Positions 1 through 8,814 of a stretch of 64,000 bases of DNA are shown here, in pieces. The position numbers and the translations under genes were made by a program. The DNA is taken from assembly GCF_030287445.1 (NCBI RefSeq), contig NZ_JASVWB010000002.1, positions 124,001 to 188,000 on the forward strand, written 5' to 3'. Position 1 is the stretch's first letter. Each line of letters begins with the position of its first letter. Source of the DNA: Streptomyces sp. ALI-76-A. GTDB taxonomy: Bacteria; Actinomycetota; Actinomycetes; Streptomycetales; Streptomycetaceae. The notes under the pieces were generated by a model. The model did not search any database. It was not told the DNA's origin and saw nothing but the letters and a program-made list of their open reading frames with translations.

Positions 1-39
1 GACGAGGCAGACTCCGCTGAGGCTGTCTCCGCCGGCTGA
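1..39 (+). CDS. Possible C-terminal tail of a gene entering from the left edge
   Basis: The first 12 codons read in frame 1 as DEADSAEAVSAG and then stop at TGA (37-39). An acidic, alanine-rich tail followed by a non-coding stretch and a strong hairpin at 221-273 would fit the end of a plus-strand gene. Only 12 residues are visible, so neither the family nor the reality of the gene can be judged. Other frames at the edge cannot be excluded. Confidence 0.25.
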   Translation, partial: DEADSAEAVSAG

Positions 40-220
40 CCGCACACGAGCCGGGCCACAGCAAGCAACCGCCCCGCGAGCAACCCCGACCAGGAAGCCG
101 CTGAAGTCGAGCTGCCCCTGTCCGGGGCCGGAAGCGTCAGAAGGCGGTTGCTGCGACTCCCCGGTGGCGCTCCAGATATGCGCGTCCTCCGGCGTTTGCT
201 GACTGCAATAACAACCTCCG

Positions 221-273
221 GCACGAGCGAGGCTGCGACCGGAACCAGAGGCCGGTCGCAGCCTCGCTCGTGC
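221..273. terminator. Long perfect hairpin, probable bidirectional terminator
   Basis: Positions 221-242 and 252-273 are perfect reverse complements: 22 base pairs with a 9-nt loop (243-251). There is no T-tract, which is usual for Streptomyces terminators. It lies between the end of the left-edge reading frame and the convergent cyclophilin gene (stop at 565), so it could stop transcription from both sides. Nothing else is seen in 40-564. Confidence 0.7.
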
Positions 274-564
274 TGCGTGCACCATCTGACCCGCCCCTGG
301 CCAGAGCATCCATGTGCGTTTGGGTTCAACACGCTGTACTTGACAGGGAACAGACCCGGTCCGTGTACAGCTTCGTCGTCAACGTGTCGTGCTCGTGATG
401 GCGGCGGAAGGCGTCCAGCTCGATCGCCTCCAGCGGCAGCATCAGCGGCTCCTCCGAGTCAACACTACCCAGGACCGCCGTCTGAATCTGCCGCCTGTCA
501 CCCTGCTCACAGTATGCGGCGAGAGGTGATGCAGCCTCAGCCACAAGCCCGCTCTCGTTCAGTC

Positions 565-1062
565 CTAAAGGACGCCGGATGAGGCGATCGCGATCTCGGC
601 CTTGGTGGCGCCTGACTGTGATCCGAAGGACTCGATCTTCCGGACAAGTTCCTGGCCCTCCGTGACCTCGCCGAAGACGACGTGCTTGCCGTCGAGCCAT
701 GAGGTGACAACGGTGGTGATGAAGAACTGCGAGCCGTTGCTGTCGGGGCCGGAGTTCGCCATCGACAGCAGGTACGGGCGGTCGTGCTTCAGGGTGAAGT
801 TCTCGTCAGCGAACTTCGCGCCGTAGATGCTCTTGCCTCCGGTACCGTTGCCGGCGGTGAAATCACCGCCCTGCAGCATGAAGTCAGGGATGACGCGGTG
901 GAACTTCGAGCCCGCGTAGCCGAAGCCTTTCTCGCCGGTGGCCAGCGCGCGGAAGTTCTCGGCGGTTTTCGGGACGACCTCGCTGAAGAGGTTGAAGACG
1001 ATGCGGCCTTCGGGGCGCCCGTCAATGGTGATGTCGAAGTAGACGTTGCTCATAGGCATCAT
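565..1062 (-). CDS. Peptidyl-prolyl cis-trans isomerase, cyclophilin type
   Basis: A 165-residue single-domain cytoplasmic cyclophilin that catalyses cis-trans isomerisation of X-Pro bonds during protein folding. The family signature is complete: the [15 protein letters not shown] block holds the catalytic Arg and the conserved Gln, followed by [19 protein letters not shown] and [13 protein letters not shown] with the cyclosporin-contact Trp. Length matches human CypA and the Streptomyces enzymes. No signal peptide is present. The reading frame stays open upstream, but GGGGGTGA lies 7 nt before ATG 1062, which I take as the start; ATG 1059 and ATG 1053 follow in frame. It stands alone, convergent with nothing intact. 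The family call is firm; the start is uncertain by three codons. Confidence 0.93.
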   Translation of the reverse strand: MMPMSNVYFDITIDGRPEGRIVFNLFSEVVPKTAENFRALATGEKGFGYAGSKFHRVIPDFMLQGGDFTAGNGTGGKSIYGAKFADENFTLKHDRPYLLSMANSGPDSNGSQFFITTVVTSWLDGKHVVFGEVTEGQELVRKIESFGSQSGATKAEIAIASSGVL

Positions 1063-1321
1063 TCTGTCACCCCCGATATATGGCGCGACGGGGACTCGGC
1101 GGTCCGGGACGCCCGCATGGCGCGGGCCGTCGACCGACGCCCGTGGGGGATGCCGCAGGCACCGGCCCGCCAGGTCCCGTAGGGCGGCCCCCGCCGTGCT
1201 CGACTCCAAGCTGTACCGCGACGCCCAGCAACGAGGCGACCTTCCCCCGTCAGGAGTGGGCGATCGCCCAAGACCTGCGGAACTACAGCCACGTGGTCCG
1301 CAAGGATTGACGGGCACCGCG

Positions 1322-1576
1322 TGGCTCCCGGGCTGGGCACGGCTGCTGCTGGCCGTGCTGCCGGAGGCGCGCCCTGCCTTCAAGCAACTCTCCGAGCAGT
1401 ACAGCGACATCGCGTTCGTGTCCGTGGACGTCGACAAGGTTGCTCCCGTAGCTCGCGAGTACAACATCCGAGCCATGCCCACGGTCATCTTCTTCAAGAA
1501 CGGCGACAAGGCCGACGACCTGATGGGGGCGAACACGGTTTCGCTCAAGGACAAGGTGACGGCGATGGCCGCGTAG
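1322..1576 (+). pseudogene. Thioredoxin pseudogene, C-terminal half
   Basis: From about 1376 frame 2 encodes a thioredoxin C-terminal half: [19 protein letters not shown], then the cis-proline loop [12 protein letters not shown] and a final helix ending at the stop 1574-1576. The active-site region is broken. In frame 3 (about 1347-1364) the bases read C-W-P-C-C-R, resembling the CGPC(K/R) site, and the frame must slip once to reach AFKQL. No start codon with a Shine-Dalgarno site precedes it and the N-terminal strand is unrecognisable. I infer a frameshifted, 5'-eroded thioredoxin gene with no redox function. Confidence 0.7.
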
Positions 1577-1750
1577 CGCCTGGTGCACAGCCGGCGACCA
1601 TCAGGCCAGCCGCTGCCTGACTCGGAGGCACTGGCGGTGCTGCGGTGCGCAACACGCGGGCCTGGGTGCGGCCACGCGTAGCAGCGGTGGGTGGAAATTC
1701 CGGAGCCGTCGGGGTCGAGGAGGACCTGGTAGACGGTGCCAGTGCCGGGA

Positions 1751-2344
1751 CTATTCCGGTACCGGTGCCTCGCCGGATACCGCGACGCCAGCCTTGCGGA
1801 AGTCGTTCAGCGCAGCAGCGGTGGTGTGCGGGGCGACCCCGACGGAGTAGTCCAGACGTACGCGTGCGCGAAAGCCCGCCGCGACGGCATCCAGGGCGGT
1901 CGCCCGTACACAGTGATCTGTCGCGATGCCCACCACATCGACATTCTCGACCCCCCGGACGCGCAGCCAGTCCGCCAGCAAGGTTCCCTCCGCGTCCGCG
2001 CCTTCAAAGCCGCTCTTGGAGGCACTGTGGGCGCCCTTGAAGAACACGGAGTGCACCTTGCCGCCCGTGACGACGGGCGCGAAGTGGGGATGGAACTCGC
2101 TTCCTTCGCCTCCCGCCACGCAGTGGACGGGGAAGCTGTCCTGGAAGTCCGGGTGTTCGGAGAAGTGGCTCCCCGGATCGATGTGATGATCCCGGGTGGC
2201 CACGACATACCGGTAGTCACGCCCCGCACTGCGCTCCACCAGATCCGCGATCGCGGTAGCGATCCGCGCCCCACCCGCGACGGGGACGCTGCCCCCTTCG
2301 CAGAAGTCGTTCTGCACATCCACCACAATCAAGGTCCGGCTCAT
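1751..2344 (-). CDS. pncA: Nicotinamidase/pyrazinamidase, isochorismatase family
   Basis: A 197-residue cytoplasmic amidohydrolase predicted to convert nicotinamide to nicotinate and ammonia for NAD salvage. Family landmarks: IVVDVQNDF near the N-terminus supplies the catalytic Asp (residue 9); [12 protein letters not shown] carries the metal-binding Asp/His set; FFKGAHS supplies the Lys; and [15 protein letters not shown] carries the nucleophilic Cys. Length is normal. ATG 2344 was chosen because homology begins there and AAGGGG lies about 9 nt upstream; the frame extends further upstream without support. The gene is monocistronic. PncA is well separated from other isochorismatase-fold hydrolases by the DHCV motif, so the assignment is good. 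Confidence 0.92.
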   Translation of the reverse strand: MSRTLIVVDVQNDFCEGGSVPVAGGARIATAIADLVERSAGRDYRYVVATRDHHIDPGSHFSEHPDFQDSFPVHCVAGGEGSEFHPHFAPVVTGGKVHSVFFKGAHSASKSGFEGADAEGTLLADWLRVRGVENVDVVGIATDHCVRATALDAVAAGFRARVRLDYSVGVAPHTTAAALNDFRKAGVAVSGEAPVPE

Positions 2345-2596
2345 CAAAACGCACCCCTTCCGACAGGAGATAAAGCCGCTTCGAACAACGCTTCCGATGC
2401 TGGGCGAGCACCGCCGGCAGCGCCCCACCAGTTACGCCGAACGGGTGAACGCGCCCTGGGCATCACCGTGTCGCTCGGCAGAAGTGACGGTGGCACCGAA
2501 CGTGCCGGTCCCGAGTAGCGCACCCGGACGCCGTCATGAATCCCACTCGTGTATTTCGCCCGTACCACTGCCGTGGCCGCCGTGTGGGAGTCCTCT

Positions 2597-2625
2597 CGAA
2601 GATCACAGGCAGTTCGTGATCTTCG
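2597..2625. repeat. Inverted repeat, possible terminator or operator
   Basis: CGAAGATCAC (2597-2606) and GTGATCTTCG (2616-2625) are perfect inverted arms with a 9-nt loop. The site lies in the 343-bp non-coding stretch (2345-2687) upstream of the pncA start and beyond the 3' end of the broken ATPase. It could terminate transcription of that relic or act as a regulator site. Nothing else is recognised in 2345-2687. Confidence 0.4.
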
Positions 2626-2687
2626 TAGCGGCTCCCGCAGGAGACCCGCCCGCAACCGCAGCGGCGCTACCCGATCGGGGGGGTAAG

Positions 2688-3293
2688 TCACATCGTCGCC
2701 GCACGAGCCCGACCGCTCAGGAACCATGTCGTGGCAGGGTCCCCGATGAGCCGATCGAGCTGGAACGATCCGCCGAGTCGCCGGGGCCGCCCGTGACGAC
2801 TAGTCCAGGGCTCCCGCCCGTCCTGGACGGTGCCCGGACGTGCAGATATCCAGACCGGGGCTCGGTCTTCCGCATCAGGGCGAAAGCCTCCAGGACGGCG
2901 CACAGATCCGGTGCGGTCGCGCCGCTTCACGCCTTCCGCGGGGCGAAGCTCGTGCTGGAACAGCGCGCGCAGTCGGCTGGCCGTCCTGGTGACGTCCCCG
3001 CCCGGGTCGTCGGGCAGGGCGACGCGGGCGGTGATGCGTTTGCCGACCGGTTCGCGGTGGACCTCGTAGCTCTGGGCGACGGCCATGACGATCTCCAGGC
3101 CGTGCTGCCCGACCCGGCCCGCATCAGCGGCCCGCACCACCGGCAGGACCGGGTCGCTGTCCCACACGATGATCTCCACCAGGTGGCCGGCGATGCGCAG
3201 CTCCATCAGGACCGGCCCGGACGCGTACTTGCGGGCGTTGGTGACCAGCTCATTGCGGCGCCGGGGAACCTCCAGCTGCTGGATGCGTCGACG
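2688..3293 (-). pseudogene. Truncated anti-sigma-type ATP-binding protein (HATPase fold)
   Basis: The frame contains the GHKL/HATPase features common in Streptomyces RsbW-like proteins: an N-box-like NELVTNARKYA just upstream of 3206, then WDSDPVLP, ADAGRVGQHGLEIVMAVA (G-rich ATP lid) and GKRITARVAL, after which such proteins normally end (about 2997). Here the frame runs on to 2688 in low-complexity sequence. Upstream it is closed by TGA at 3294-3296 with no ATG or GTG before the N-box, so the first 40-50 residues are missing. I read it as a 5'-deleted relic of an anti-sigma or PP2C-partner ATPase; expression as a short protein is unlikely. Confidence 0.65.
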
Positions 3294-3431
3294 TCAGCGT
3301 CCTGTGGCCAGGAAGCCGGGCACCCATGTGTGGAAGTGGTTCTCGAGAGGGAATGATGGCGGTGCTGCGGGCACGCGTATCTGACATCAGTGCGATCTCG
3401 GTCATACGCTGATCATGACGCAAGGTCAGGC

Positions 3432-4115
3432 TCAGCCCAACGTGAGCCAACGGATGCCCAGGCGGTCAACCTCCGCCGCTTCCTCCCTGGTGATCGGATC
3501 ACGCCCCGTCGCCTTGCGCAGGAAGCGAAGCCGGCTCCAGCCCAGGTGCTCCAAGGCTGCCGCACTGTTTGGACCGAGCAAAAGATCCTGCATCACGTCA
3601 GCGGCCTGCGGGGTCATCCACGGCTCGCGCCCCAGGGCGTCGGCCAGGTCCAGGCCGTGCACGGCGACCTCGACCACCCGTGTCAGCAGGAACTCCGACA
3701 GGAGCATCGGGTCACCATGCCGGGTGCGCACCACACGCCCCTCCGGCTCGGCCCGGCACAGGCGGTACACCTCCTGCCAGGTGGCGTCGAATCCCTGGGC
3801 CAGCGCGGCCCCGCTGAGCTGCTCAGCCGCATGATCCTGAGCCAGTGCGATCCGGGCCGCGTTGACATCCGGGGCGAAACGCCCATCAGGCCGGTAGTAC
3901 TCCACTGCCGACACCTCGGCGCGGATCGGCTCCGGTGCAGCGAGCATGCCTGGCAGCCAGGCGATCACCACCCGGACGTGCGCCATCAAGCCGCTCACCG
4001 TCCATGGCACACACCGTGTGGGCAGACGCCACTCAGTCTGCGAGAGCCCGCTCATCGCTCGAGCGAGCCGTCCGGCCTCGCAACGAAACGCTTCAACTAC
4101 CCGCCCCTGATCCAT
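3432..4115 (-). CDS. Maleylpyruvate isomerase-family (DinB-like, mycothiol-dependent) enzyme
   Basis: A 227-residue cytoplasmic protein of the mycothiol maleylpyruvate isomerase N-terminal (DinB/YfiT-like) superfamily. The N-terminal helix bundle has the characteristic CVPWTVSGLMAH segment and the TRVVEVAVHGLDLADALG helix, whose His residues form the divalent-metal triad used to activate mycothiol. The C-terminal region contains RDPITREEAAEVDR and ends WLTLG. The physiological substrate cannot be read from sequence: members include thiol transferases and maleylpyruvate isomerase. ATG 4115 (MDQGRVVEA) is the first sensible start, with only a weak ribosome site; TTG at 4157 is in frame. No operon partner is seen. 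Confidence 0.85.
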   Translation of the reverse strand: MDQGRVVEAFRCEAGRLARAMSGLSQTEWRLPTRCVPWTVSGLMAHVRVVIAWLPGMLAAPEPIRAEVSAVEYYRPDGRFAPDVNAARIALAQDHAAEQLSGAALAQGFDATWQEVYRLCRAEPEGRVVRTRHGDPMLLSEFLLTRVVEVAVHGLDLADALGREPWMTPQAADVMQDLLLGPNSAAALEHLGWSRLRFLRKATGRDPITREEAAEVDRLGIRWLTLG

Positions 4116-4672
4116 GCCGATCAAGCTACCGACCAGAACTGGCGCAGATGGCAGCAATCCGATGAGACTCCGCCAACCTGCCGTTGAGCAGGCGTGATGT
4201 AGCGTCAGGATGCTTGGGCCACCGCGGTGACTCGGTTGGAGCTACACCACCAGGCGGCGCCACCGGCTGCCGATGCTGAGCCGTGGCTCATGCTCCTTGG
4301 ATCTGGAGTGACTTTCGTGCACACGTGCGAGGTTGGGGCAAGGTCGGGGCCGGGTGTTTCAGCCGCCCGGCATGATCAGGGCCGCGATCGCCGGGCCGAA
4401 GACACCGCCCAGCCGGCAGCAGAGGTTGAGATTGGTGCCTGCTTGCGAACCGAGCGGATGGAAACCCTGGGGAGGTGGTGGCTGCCGGAGCAGCAGGAAT
4501 GGTGCGGCTCCCGCAGGTCACTCGGCGCATATCAGGTGTTACGCGGGCCACGCTCGACGTGCGGGACGGCTGGGTGTCGACGGGGCAGCAGGCGCGGTAG
4601 TGTCTGGGAAGCGTCGCGTGCCGGTGGCAGACCGTGTCAGGCATGGAGGCGCCGGATCGAAGGAGGCCGACG
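4116..4672. other. Non-coding stretch, one faint relic
   Basis: No supported gene between the DinB-like gene and the hemerythrin gene. On the minus strand around 4370-4450 a short run (GTNLNLCCRLGGVFGPAIAA) is hydrophobic and vaguely like a major-facilitator permease segment, but it is too short and stop-bounded to annotate. The divergent promoters of the two flanking genes must lie here; I do not see a convincing -35/-10 pair. Confidence 0.4.
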
Positions 4673-4700
4673 ATGCACGCGTCGCACCCTTCGCTCTCGC

Positions 4701-5171
4701 GTGACTGAGCGCGAGACGACCAGGCTCGTCGCCTGGAGCCAAGAACTCCGTCAGGTGCACCACCGACTACGGGAAGCGCTGTCGGTGACCCGCGACTCCC
4801 TCGCAGACGGCACCCCCGGTCAAGCGGCCACCCGTGACCTTCTGCTGTACTGCCATGGCTTCTGCACGGCTCTCGACGGCCACCACCAGGGCGAAGACCG
4901 CACCCTGTTTCCGGCCATCGCGGCTGCGCATCCGGAGCTGCGCCCGGTGCTGCGCTCGCTCGAGCAGGATCACTCGATGATTGCCCACTTGATCGGCGGC
5001 CTCCGTGCCGCGGTCGACCGGGCGGCGCCGCCTGAGGAGCTTGACCAACACCTCGAAGGCATCGCCGCGATAATGGAGAACCACTTCCGATACGAGGAGC
5101 GGCAACTGCTCACGGTGCTCGAAACCCTTGAGCTGACAGCCGTACCCCGAGAGGTGCTCGGCCCGATATGA
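4701..5171 (+). CDS. Hemerythrin HHE domain protein
   Basis: A 156-residue all-helical protein with the bacterial hemerythrin-like fold that binds a diiron centre and senses or stores O2, NO or peroxide. Metal-ligand landmarks: QVHHRLREAL (first His), CTALDGHHQGEDRTLFP (HxxxE-type ligand set), LEQDHSMIAHLIGG and MENHFRYEERQLL (last His and Glu). No membrane segment. GTG 4701 begins the conserved region. The best ribosome site (AAGGAGG, about 4661-4667) instead precedes ATG 4673 in another frame, which encodes only MHASHPSLSRD and ends at 4706, overlapping the GTG start. Either this short frame is a coupled leader or an indel has separated the native ATG from the gene. The family assignment is good. 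Confidence 0.85.
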   Translation: MTERETTRLVAWSQELRQVHHRLREALSVTRDSLADGTPGQAATRDLLLYCHGFCTALDGHHQGEDRTLFPAIAAAHPELRPVLRSLEQDHSMIAHLIGGLRAAVDRAAPPEELDQHLEGIAAIMENHFRYEERQLLTVLETLELTAVPREVLGPI

Positions 5172-5423
5172 CTCCAGACCGGATAGGTGCTGGCCGTGGT
5201 GACCGCCAGCTTCAGAATGATCAGTTCGAGCGCGGTCACACTGGTCAAACGGGGCGCTTGCGCGTGCTGCTCAGCCGACGGCGTCCCCCGCCGCCACCCG
5301 GGCCTTGGTACTGGCGAGCCGGCAGGACCCGGTGCCGGTGGTGAGCCGGTCCACACGGCCTCAATCCTTGCCCACCGGATCACCGACGCCAGCATCCGGA
5401 AGAAGTAGACGAGCGCCACTGGC

Positions 5424-5633
5424 TTACAAGTCGAGCGGCTGACGCAGGTCCAGGTAGTAACAGCGCAACCGCACCCCGGGCTCGCCCGCGTCCTGCGTCG
5501 TCTGCTGCGCTGTCGCTGTCGCCGAGCGTTCGGCGAGCTGCTGGAAGGCGAGCGCGGTGGCGTCGTAGGCGGCAGCGATGTCGACGGCGACCAGGCCGGG
5601 CTCGCTGACGTGCGTCTCGATGATCGGGTCCAT
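5424..5633 (-). CDS. DUF6207 family protein
   Basis: A 69-residue acidic protein of the DUF6207 type, a small family common in Streptomyces with no known function. Recognisable blocks: MDPI..THVSEPGLVAVDIAAA, YDATALAFQQLAERSATATA and the C-terminal GEPGVRLRCYYLDLRQ. ATG 5633 starts the conserved block; the frame continues upstream into the neighbouring lipase relic, where homology is absent. The protein has no signal peptide or membrane segment. Nothing in the context suggests a role. Confidence 0.75.
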   Translation of the reverse strand: MDPIIETHVSEPGLVAVDIAAAYDATALAFQQLAERSATATAQQTTQDAGEPGVRLRCYYLDLRQPLDL

Positions 5634-5680
5634 GCACAGAGCCGGGCGTACGGCGTAGACATGGGTCGGGCGAGCGAGGG

Positions 5681-6033
5681 TCACCAGCCTTCGCCTGATC
5701 CGAGGCCCACGTAGTCGGGTGCCGAAACGGCCCGCCCGGTCGAGGCGAACAGCAGGGCGACGAGCCGGTCGTTCGACGTCGGATGCTGCGAGGCGACGTC
5801 CTTGCGATAGACGGTGGTGCCGTGCAGCCAGGAGGCGGTGGGCAGGTGGCGCGCCCGTTGTTGGGCAGGACGACGAGCTGGCTCGCGGTCGTGGGGGCGC
5901 CCGCGCTGTCAGTGGTGCGGTAGGTGACCCGATAGGCGGTCACGCCATAGCGGACCTGGGACGAGTCGATCTTGCGCTGGAACTCCCCGGCCACTTCCTC
6001 CGCTGCAAGGTGCGATATCCTCATATTCAACAA
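5681..6033 (-). pseudogene. Secretory lipase / alpha-beta hydrolase pseudogene
   Basis: Two frames together give an internal stretch of a Streptomyces extracellular lipase-type hydrolase. The first reads RYGVTAYRVTYRTTDSAG and SQLVVLPNN; near 5852 it must slip one base to continue as HLPTASWLHGTTVYRKDVAS, LLFASTGRAVSAPDYVGLGSG, then stops at 5681-5683. The GxSxG nucleophile region and the whole C-terminal half are missing. The apparent N-terminus (MRISHLAAEEVAGEF) is not lipase-like and looks like the start of another gene fused by deletion. A MarR-box-like palindrome (ACTAGGTGCTTAGT, 6038-6051) lies just upstream. No functional product is expected. Confidence 0.75.
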
Positions 6034-6111
6034 TGCGACTAGGTGCTTAGTTGTTTATCCCTGGCCGTGTGCCACTTCCATCAGCAGCGTTGACGAGAGG
6101 CGGTCGGCCCC

Positions 6112-6918
6112 GTGTCGAGCAGTGGGTATCTGCGCTATGTCGCCCTGGGTGACAGTCATACCGAAGGGCTCGGGGACGGCGACGACGTCTGTGGTCTTCG
6201 GGGCTGGGCGGACCGGCTCGCCGAGCGGGTCGCCGGCCACAACCCCGGCCTGCTCTACGCCAACCTCGCGGTGCGCGGCCGTAAGGCCGGTCAGGTACGC
6301 GCCGAGCAGCTCGCTCCAGCTCTCGCGATGCGGCCCGACCTCGCCACCGTGGTGGCTGGGGTCAACGATGCGTTGCGCCCGGGCTGCGACCTCGACGAGG
6401 TGGCCGGCCATGTCGAGGCAATGTTCGCCGCCCTCACCGCGCAGGGCGCCACCGTCGCGACCCTCATGTTTCCCGATGTCAGGCGTATCACGCCGTTGGC
6501 CCGCCCGATCGGTCACCGTGTTCTCGCACTCAACGCGCGCATCCGGGAGGCCGCCGACCGCCAAGGCGTGGTGGTGGCGGAGACGGCCGGGCACGCGGCA
6601 GCGACCGATCCGCGGTTGTGGAGTGCTGACCGGCTGCACGCCGGCCCGCTGGGACACACGCGCATCGCGGCTGCCGTGGCCCAGGCGCTCGGCCTGCCGG
6701 GCAGCGACGACAAATGGACACTTCCCCTTCCGGTCGAGGGAACAGACATCTCTGTCTGGAGGACCGTGGGTGCTGAGCTGCGCTGGGCAGGCACCTTCCT
6801 CGGCCCTTGGGTCGGCCGCCGCCTGCGTGGCCGCTCCTCCGGCGACGGCCGCCAGGCCAAGCGGCCAGCGCTGCTTCCGGTGGCCGCGTCCGCCGGGGAC
6901 ACCTCCCCATCGGTGTGA
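6112..6918 (+). CDS. SGNH/GDSL-family hydrolase
   Basis: A 268-residue esterase- or lipase-like protein of the SGNH superfamily. Block I is YVALGDSHTEGLGD (nucleophilic Ser), block III is VVAGVNDALRPG (Asn of the oxyanion hole), and block V is SADRLHAGPLGHTRIA (Asp-x-x-His dyad). After the roughly 210-residue catalytic domain there is a basic C-terminal extension (WVGRRLRGRSSGDGRQAKR). No signal peptide is visible, so an intracellular role, for example deacylation of a small molecule, is plausible. GTG 6112 begins the homology; the ribosome site is weak. Very close homologues are frequent in actinomycetes as stand-alone genes. Confidence 0.88.
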   Translation: MSSSGYLRYVALGDSHTEGLGDGDDVCGLRGWADRLAERVAGHNPGLLYANLAVRGRKAGQVRAEQLAPALAMRPDLATVVAGVNDALRPGCDLDEVAGHVEAMFAALTAQGATVATLMFPDVRRITPLARPIGHRVLALNARIREAADRQGVVVAETAGHAAATDPRLWSADRLHAGPLGHTRIAAAVAQALGLPGSDDKWTLPLPVEGTDISVWRTVGAELRWAGTFLGPWVGRRLRGRSSGDGRQAKRPALLPVAASAGDTSPSV

Positions 6919-7169
6919 TGCTCTGGCTTGCGACGACGCCGGCGCCTCCTCGTGCTGAACTGTTCTTCGCCGGACGGGAGCTGGAAATGAGCAACATCCA
7001 TTCCTTCGCGTACTGCGCGCGAAGCGTCTGCGGATCGTCAGCGACGTGGTCGTAGGCATCGTGGCACTGCTTGTTCACCGTGTTCTACGGCAGTCCAACA
7101 TCGCCCTCGCCAGTCACCTCCACAGGTTGCTCATCGGCTGACCGGCACGGACGAGGGGGCGAAGGCCGG

Positions 7170-8010
7170 TGGCAGCGAACCGACATCGGAGTGCGGATCG
7201 CCCAGTCGGTCAAAAGTATTCCCAGAGTGGAGACAGGATCGACTGGAAGGTGGTGGACGAGAAGGAGATGACGGAGGAGCTCGGCAGGGCAAGCTGTTCG
7301 GCTCGCTTGTCGCCCCGCGACCTCACCTCCACCGTCGCCGCACTCACCAACCCCGAGGCGGCGCGCAACACCGCCCGCCCGACACTCACCGTGCTGACCA
7401 GTCGGCCTGATGCGCAGGTAGGCAGGGAGCTGACCGCTCAGGCAGAGCTGGCCGTCGCCGTACTCCTGCTGCTGACCGAACCGACCGCGGCACAGGTCGG
7501 GGACGGGCATCCGCTCGACTCCCACAGCGGCCGGGGCGTGCCTTCTCCTACTCGCTCGTCCTCGTCGCCTGCGGCATGCTCGCCGCCCATGTCATCAGCG
7601 GCCAGGTGGACCACACCCTCGGCCACACCCAGAGCGACATGGGCACGCTGCGGATCCACAGCCCGCTACTGCGGGCAACCCGGGTACAGACCATGGCCCT
7701 CAGCAGCACGCTCATGCCGGGGATGGCTGTTCATTACGCGCCATGGCGGTACCGACGTCCGGTGCCACGGTCCCCCGCCAGGCACTCCCCGGCTTCCACC
7801 GCACCCTGGGCGAGTTCCAGCCCCTGCGTCAGAGCACCGGCGTCGTCCGCTCCATCCTCTACTACGACGCCCAGGGCACGCCGGACGCCCGGAGACGGGT
7901 GATCCTGGGCTTGGGACTCGCGGTCGCGTGCCTCTTCGGCTTCGGCGCAACCCGGTTCTACGACCGCAAGGGACTGCATCGCAATCCCACCGGGCAAGGA
8001 ACCACAGCCG
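7170..8010 (+). pseudogene. DUF3533/YhgE-like membrane protein pseudogene
   Basis: Several frames in order reproduce a Streptomyces membrane protein of the DUF3533 (SNG1/YhgE-Pip-like) type. These are DRIDWKVVDEKEMTEELG and a GKLFGSLVAP segment (out of frame, about 7285-7315), TSTVAALTNPEAARNTARPTLTVLTS, then MLAAHVISGQVDHTLGH (about 7576), and finally LPGFHRTLGEF, LRQSTGVVRSILYYDAQG and a C-terminal transmembrane helix VILGLGLAVACLFGFGATRFYD (frame of 7743). At least three frame changes are needed. Such proteins are often controlled by adjacent TetR or PadR regulators, and the PadR gene downstream may be the remaining partner. Nothing is recognised in 6919-7169. Confidence 0.6.
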
Positions 8011-8112
8011 GTCCTCACTCGGACGCAGACCGACGACCCCTGAGAGGCCGGGCTGCTCACGACCGTCAGCTACTGACTTTGCTGACCAACTGTGTGGGCG
8101 GGACCGCCGCAG

Positions 8113-8688
8113 TCAGCCGTCAGCCCGGAGCGCGGCCGTGCGCTGTTCGAGCCTGCGCAGCGCCATGTCCCCCCACTGGAGGTTCTCCCGCTCGAACGAC
8201 ATCCCGCGCAGCAGGGTGAGATACGGGCCGATGCGCTCGGCCTCGGCGAAGTACGCCTCCTCAGAGCGCCCGTCGAGCAGGCGCTGCCGGAGCCGCTCGT
8301 AACGGGCCAGCTTGGCAGCGGCCCACTCCATGCGCTCGGTGATGGCGGTCCGGACCGCTTCCACGTCACCCGCATCCAGGCACTGCACCTTGACAAGCAA
8401 CTCGTCCCGGATCACCGCCGGTTTACCCGCAGGCTCGGCGGTGTAGGCGTGGACGGCCTTCCGCCCGGTCTCCGTCAAGGAGAACAGTCGCTTGTTGGGG
8501 CGGCGCTTCTGCTCGACGACGCGGGCCGTGACGAGCCCTTCGGCTTCCATGCGATCCAGCTCCCGGTAGAGCTGCTGAGGCGTCGACATCCAGAAGTTGG
8601 CGACCGTCGCGTCGAAAGCCTTCGCAAGGTCGTATCCGGACGCCTCGCCCTCCAACAGCGCGGCCATCACCGCGTTCCGCAAAGCCAT
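8113..8688 (-). CDS. PadR family transcriptional regulator
   Basis: A 191-residue cytoplasmic winged-helix repressor. The N-terminal PadR domain (about residues 8-80) has MAALLEGEASGYDLAKAFD, STPQQLYRELDRMEAEGLV and the wing RLFSLTETGRKAV. The C-terminal half is the helical Vir_act_alpha_C dimerisation domain (DELLVKVQCLDAGD onward, ending MALRRLEQRTAAL). It is divergent from the SnoaL-like gene across 126 bp that contain an AT-rich segment (about 8700-8740: AGAGTAATCAATAACATGAC) suited to promoters and a PadR operator, so autoregulation and control of 8815 are likely. ATG 8688 is the only good start. Confidence 0.9.
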   Translation of the reverse strand: MALRNAVMAALLEGEASGYDLAKAFDATVANFWMSTPQQLYRELDRMEAEGLVTARVVEQKRRPNKRLFSLTETGRKAVHAYTAEPAGKPAVIRDELLVKVQCLDAGDVEAVRTAITERMEWAAAKLARYERLRQRLLDGRSEEAYFAEAERIGPYLTLLRGMSFERENLQWGDMALRRLEQRTAALRADG

Positions 8689-8814
8689 GTATGCACGCTA
8701 GCAGAGTAATCAATAACATGACTAATAGTTCACTTCTTCCCTGTAGACAAGCCCTAACGGGCTCTCTACCCTCCGTCAGACCTATTCACATTTATGAGTA
8801 ATGGAGGTGGGCTC

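Noticed and set aside
4370..4450. Hydrophobic minus-strand run resembling a major-facilitator permease segment
   Set aside because: Less than 30 residues, stop-bounded, no second supporting segment.
6055..7059. 334-codon minus-strand frame over the SGNH hydrolase
   Set aside because: The opposite strand has complete SGNH blocks I, III and V.
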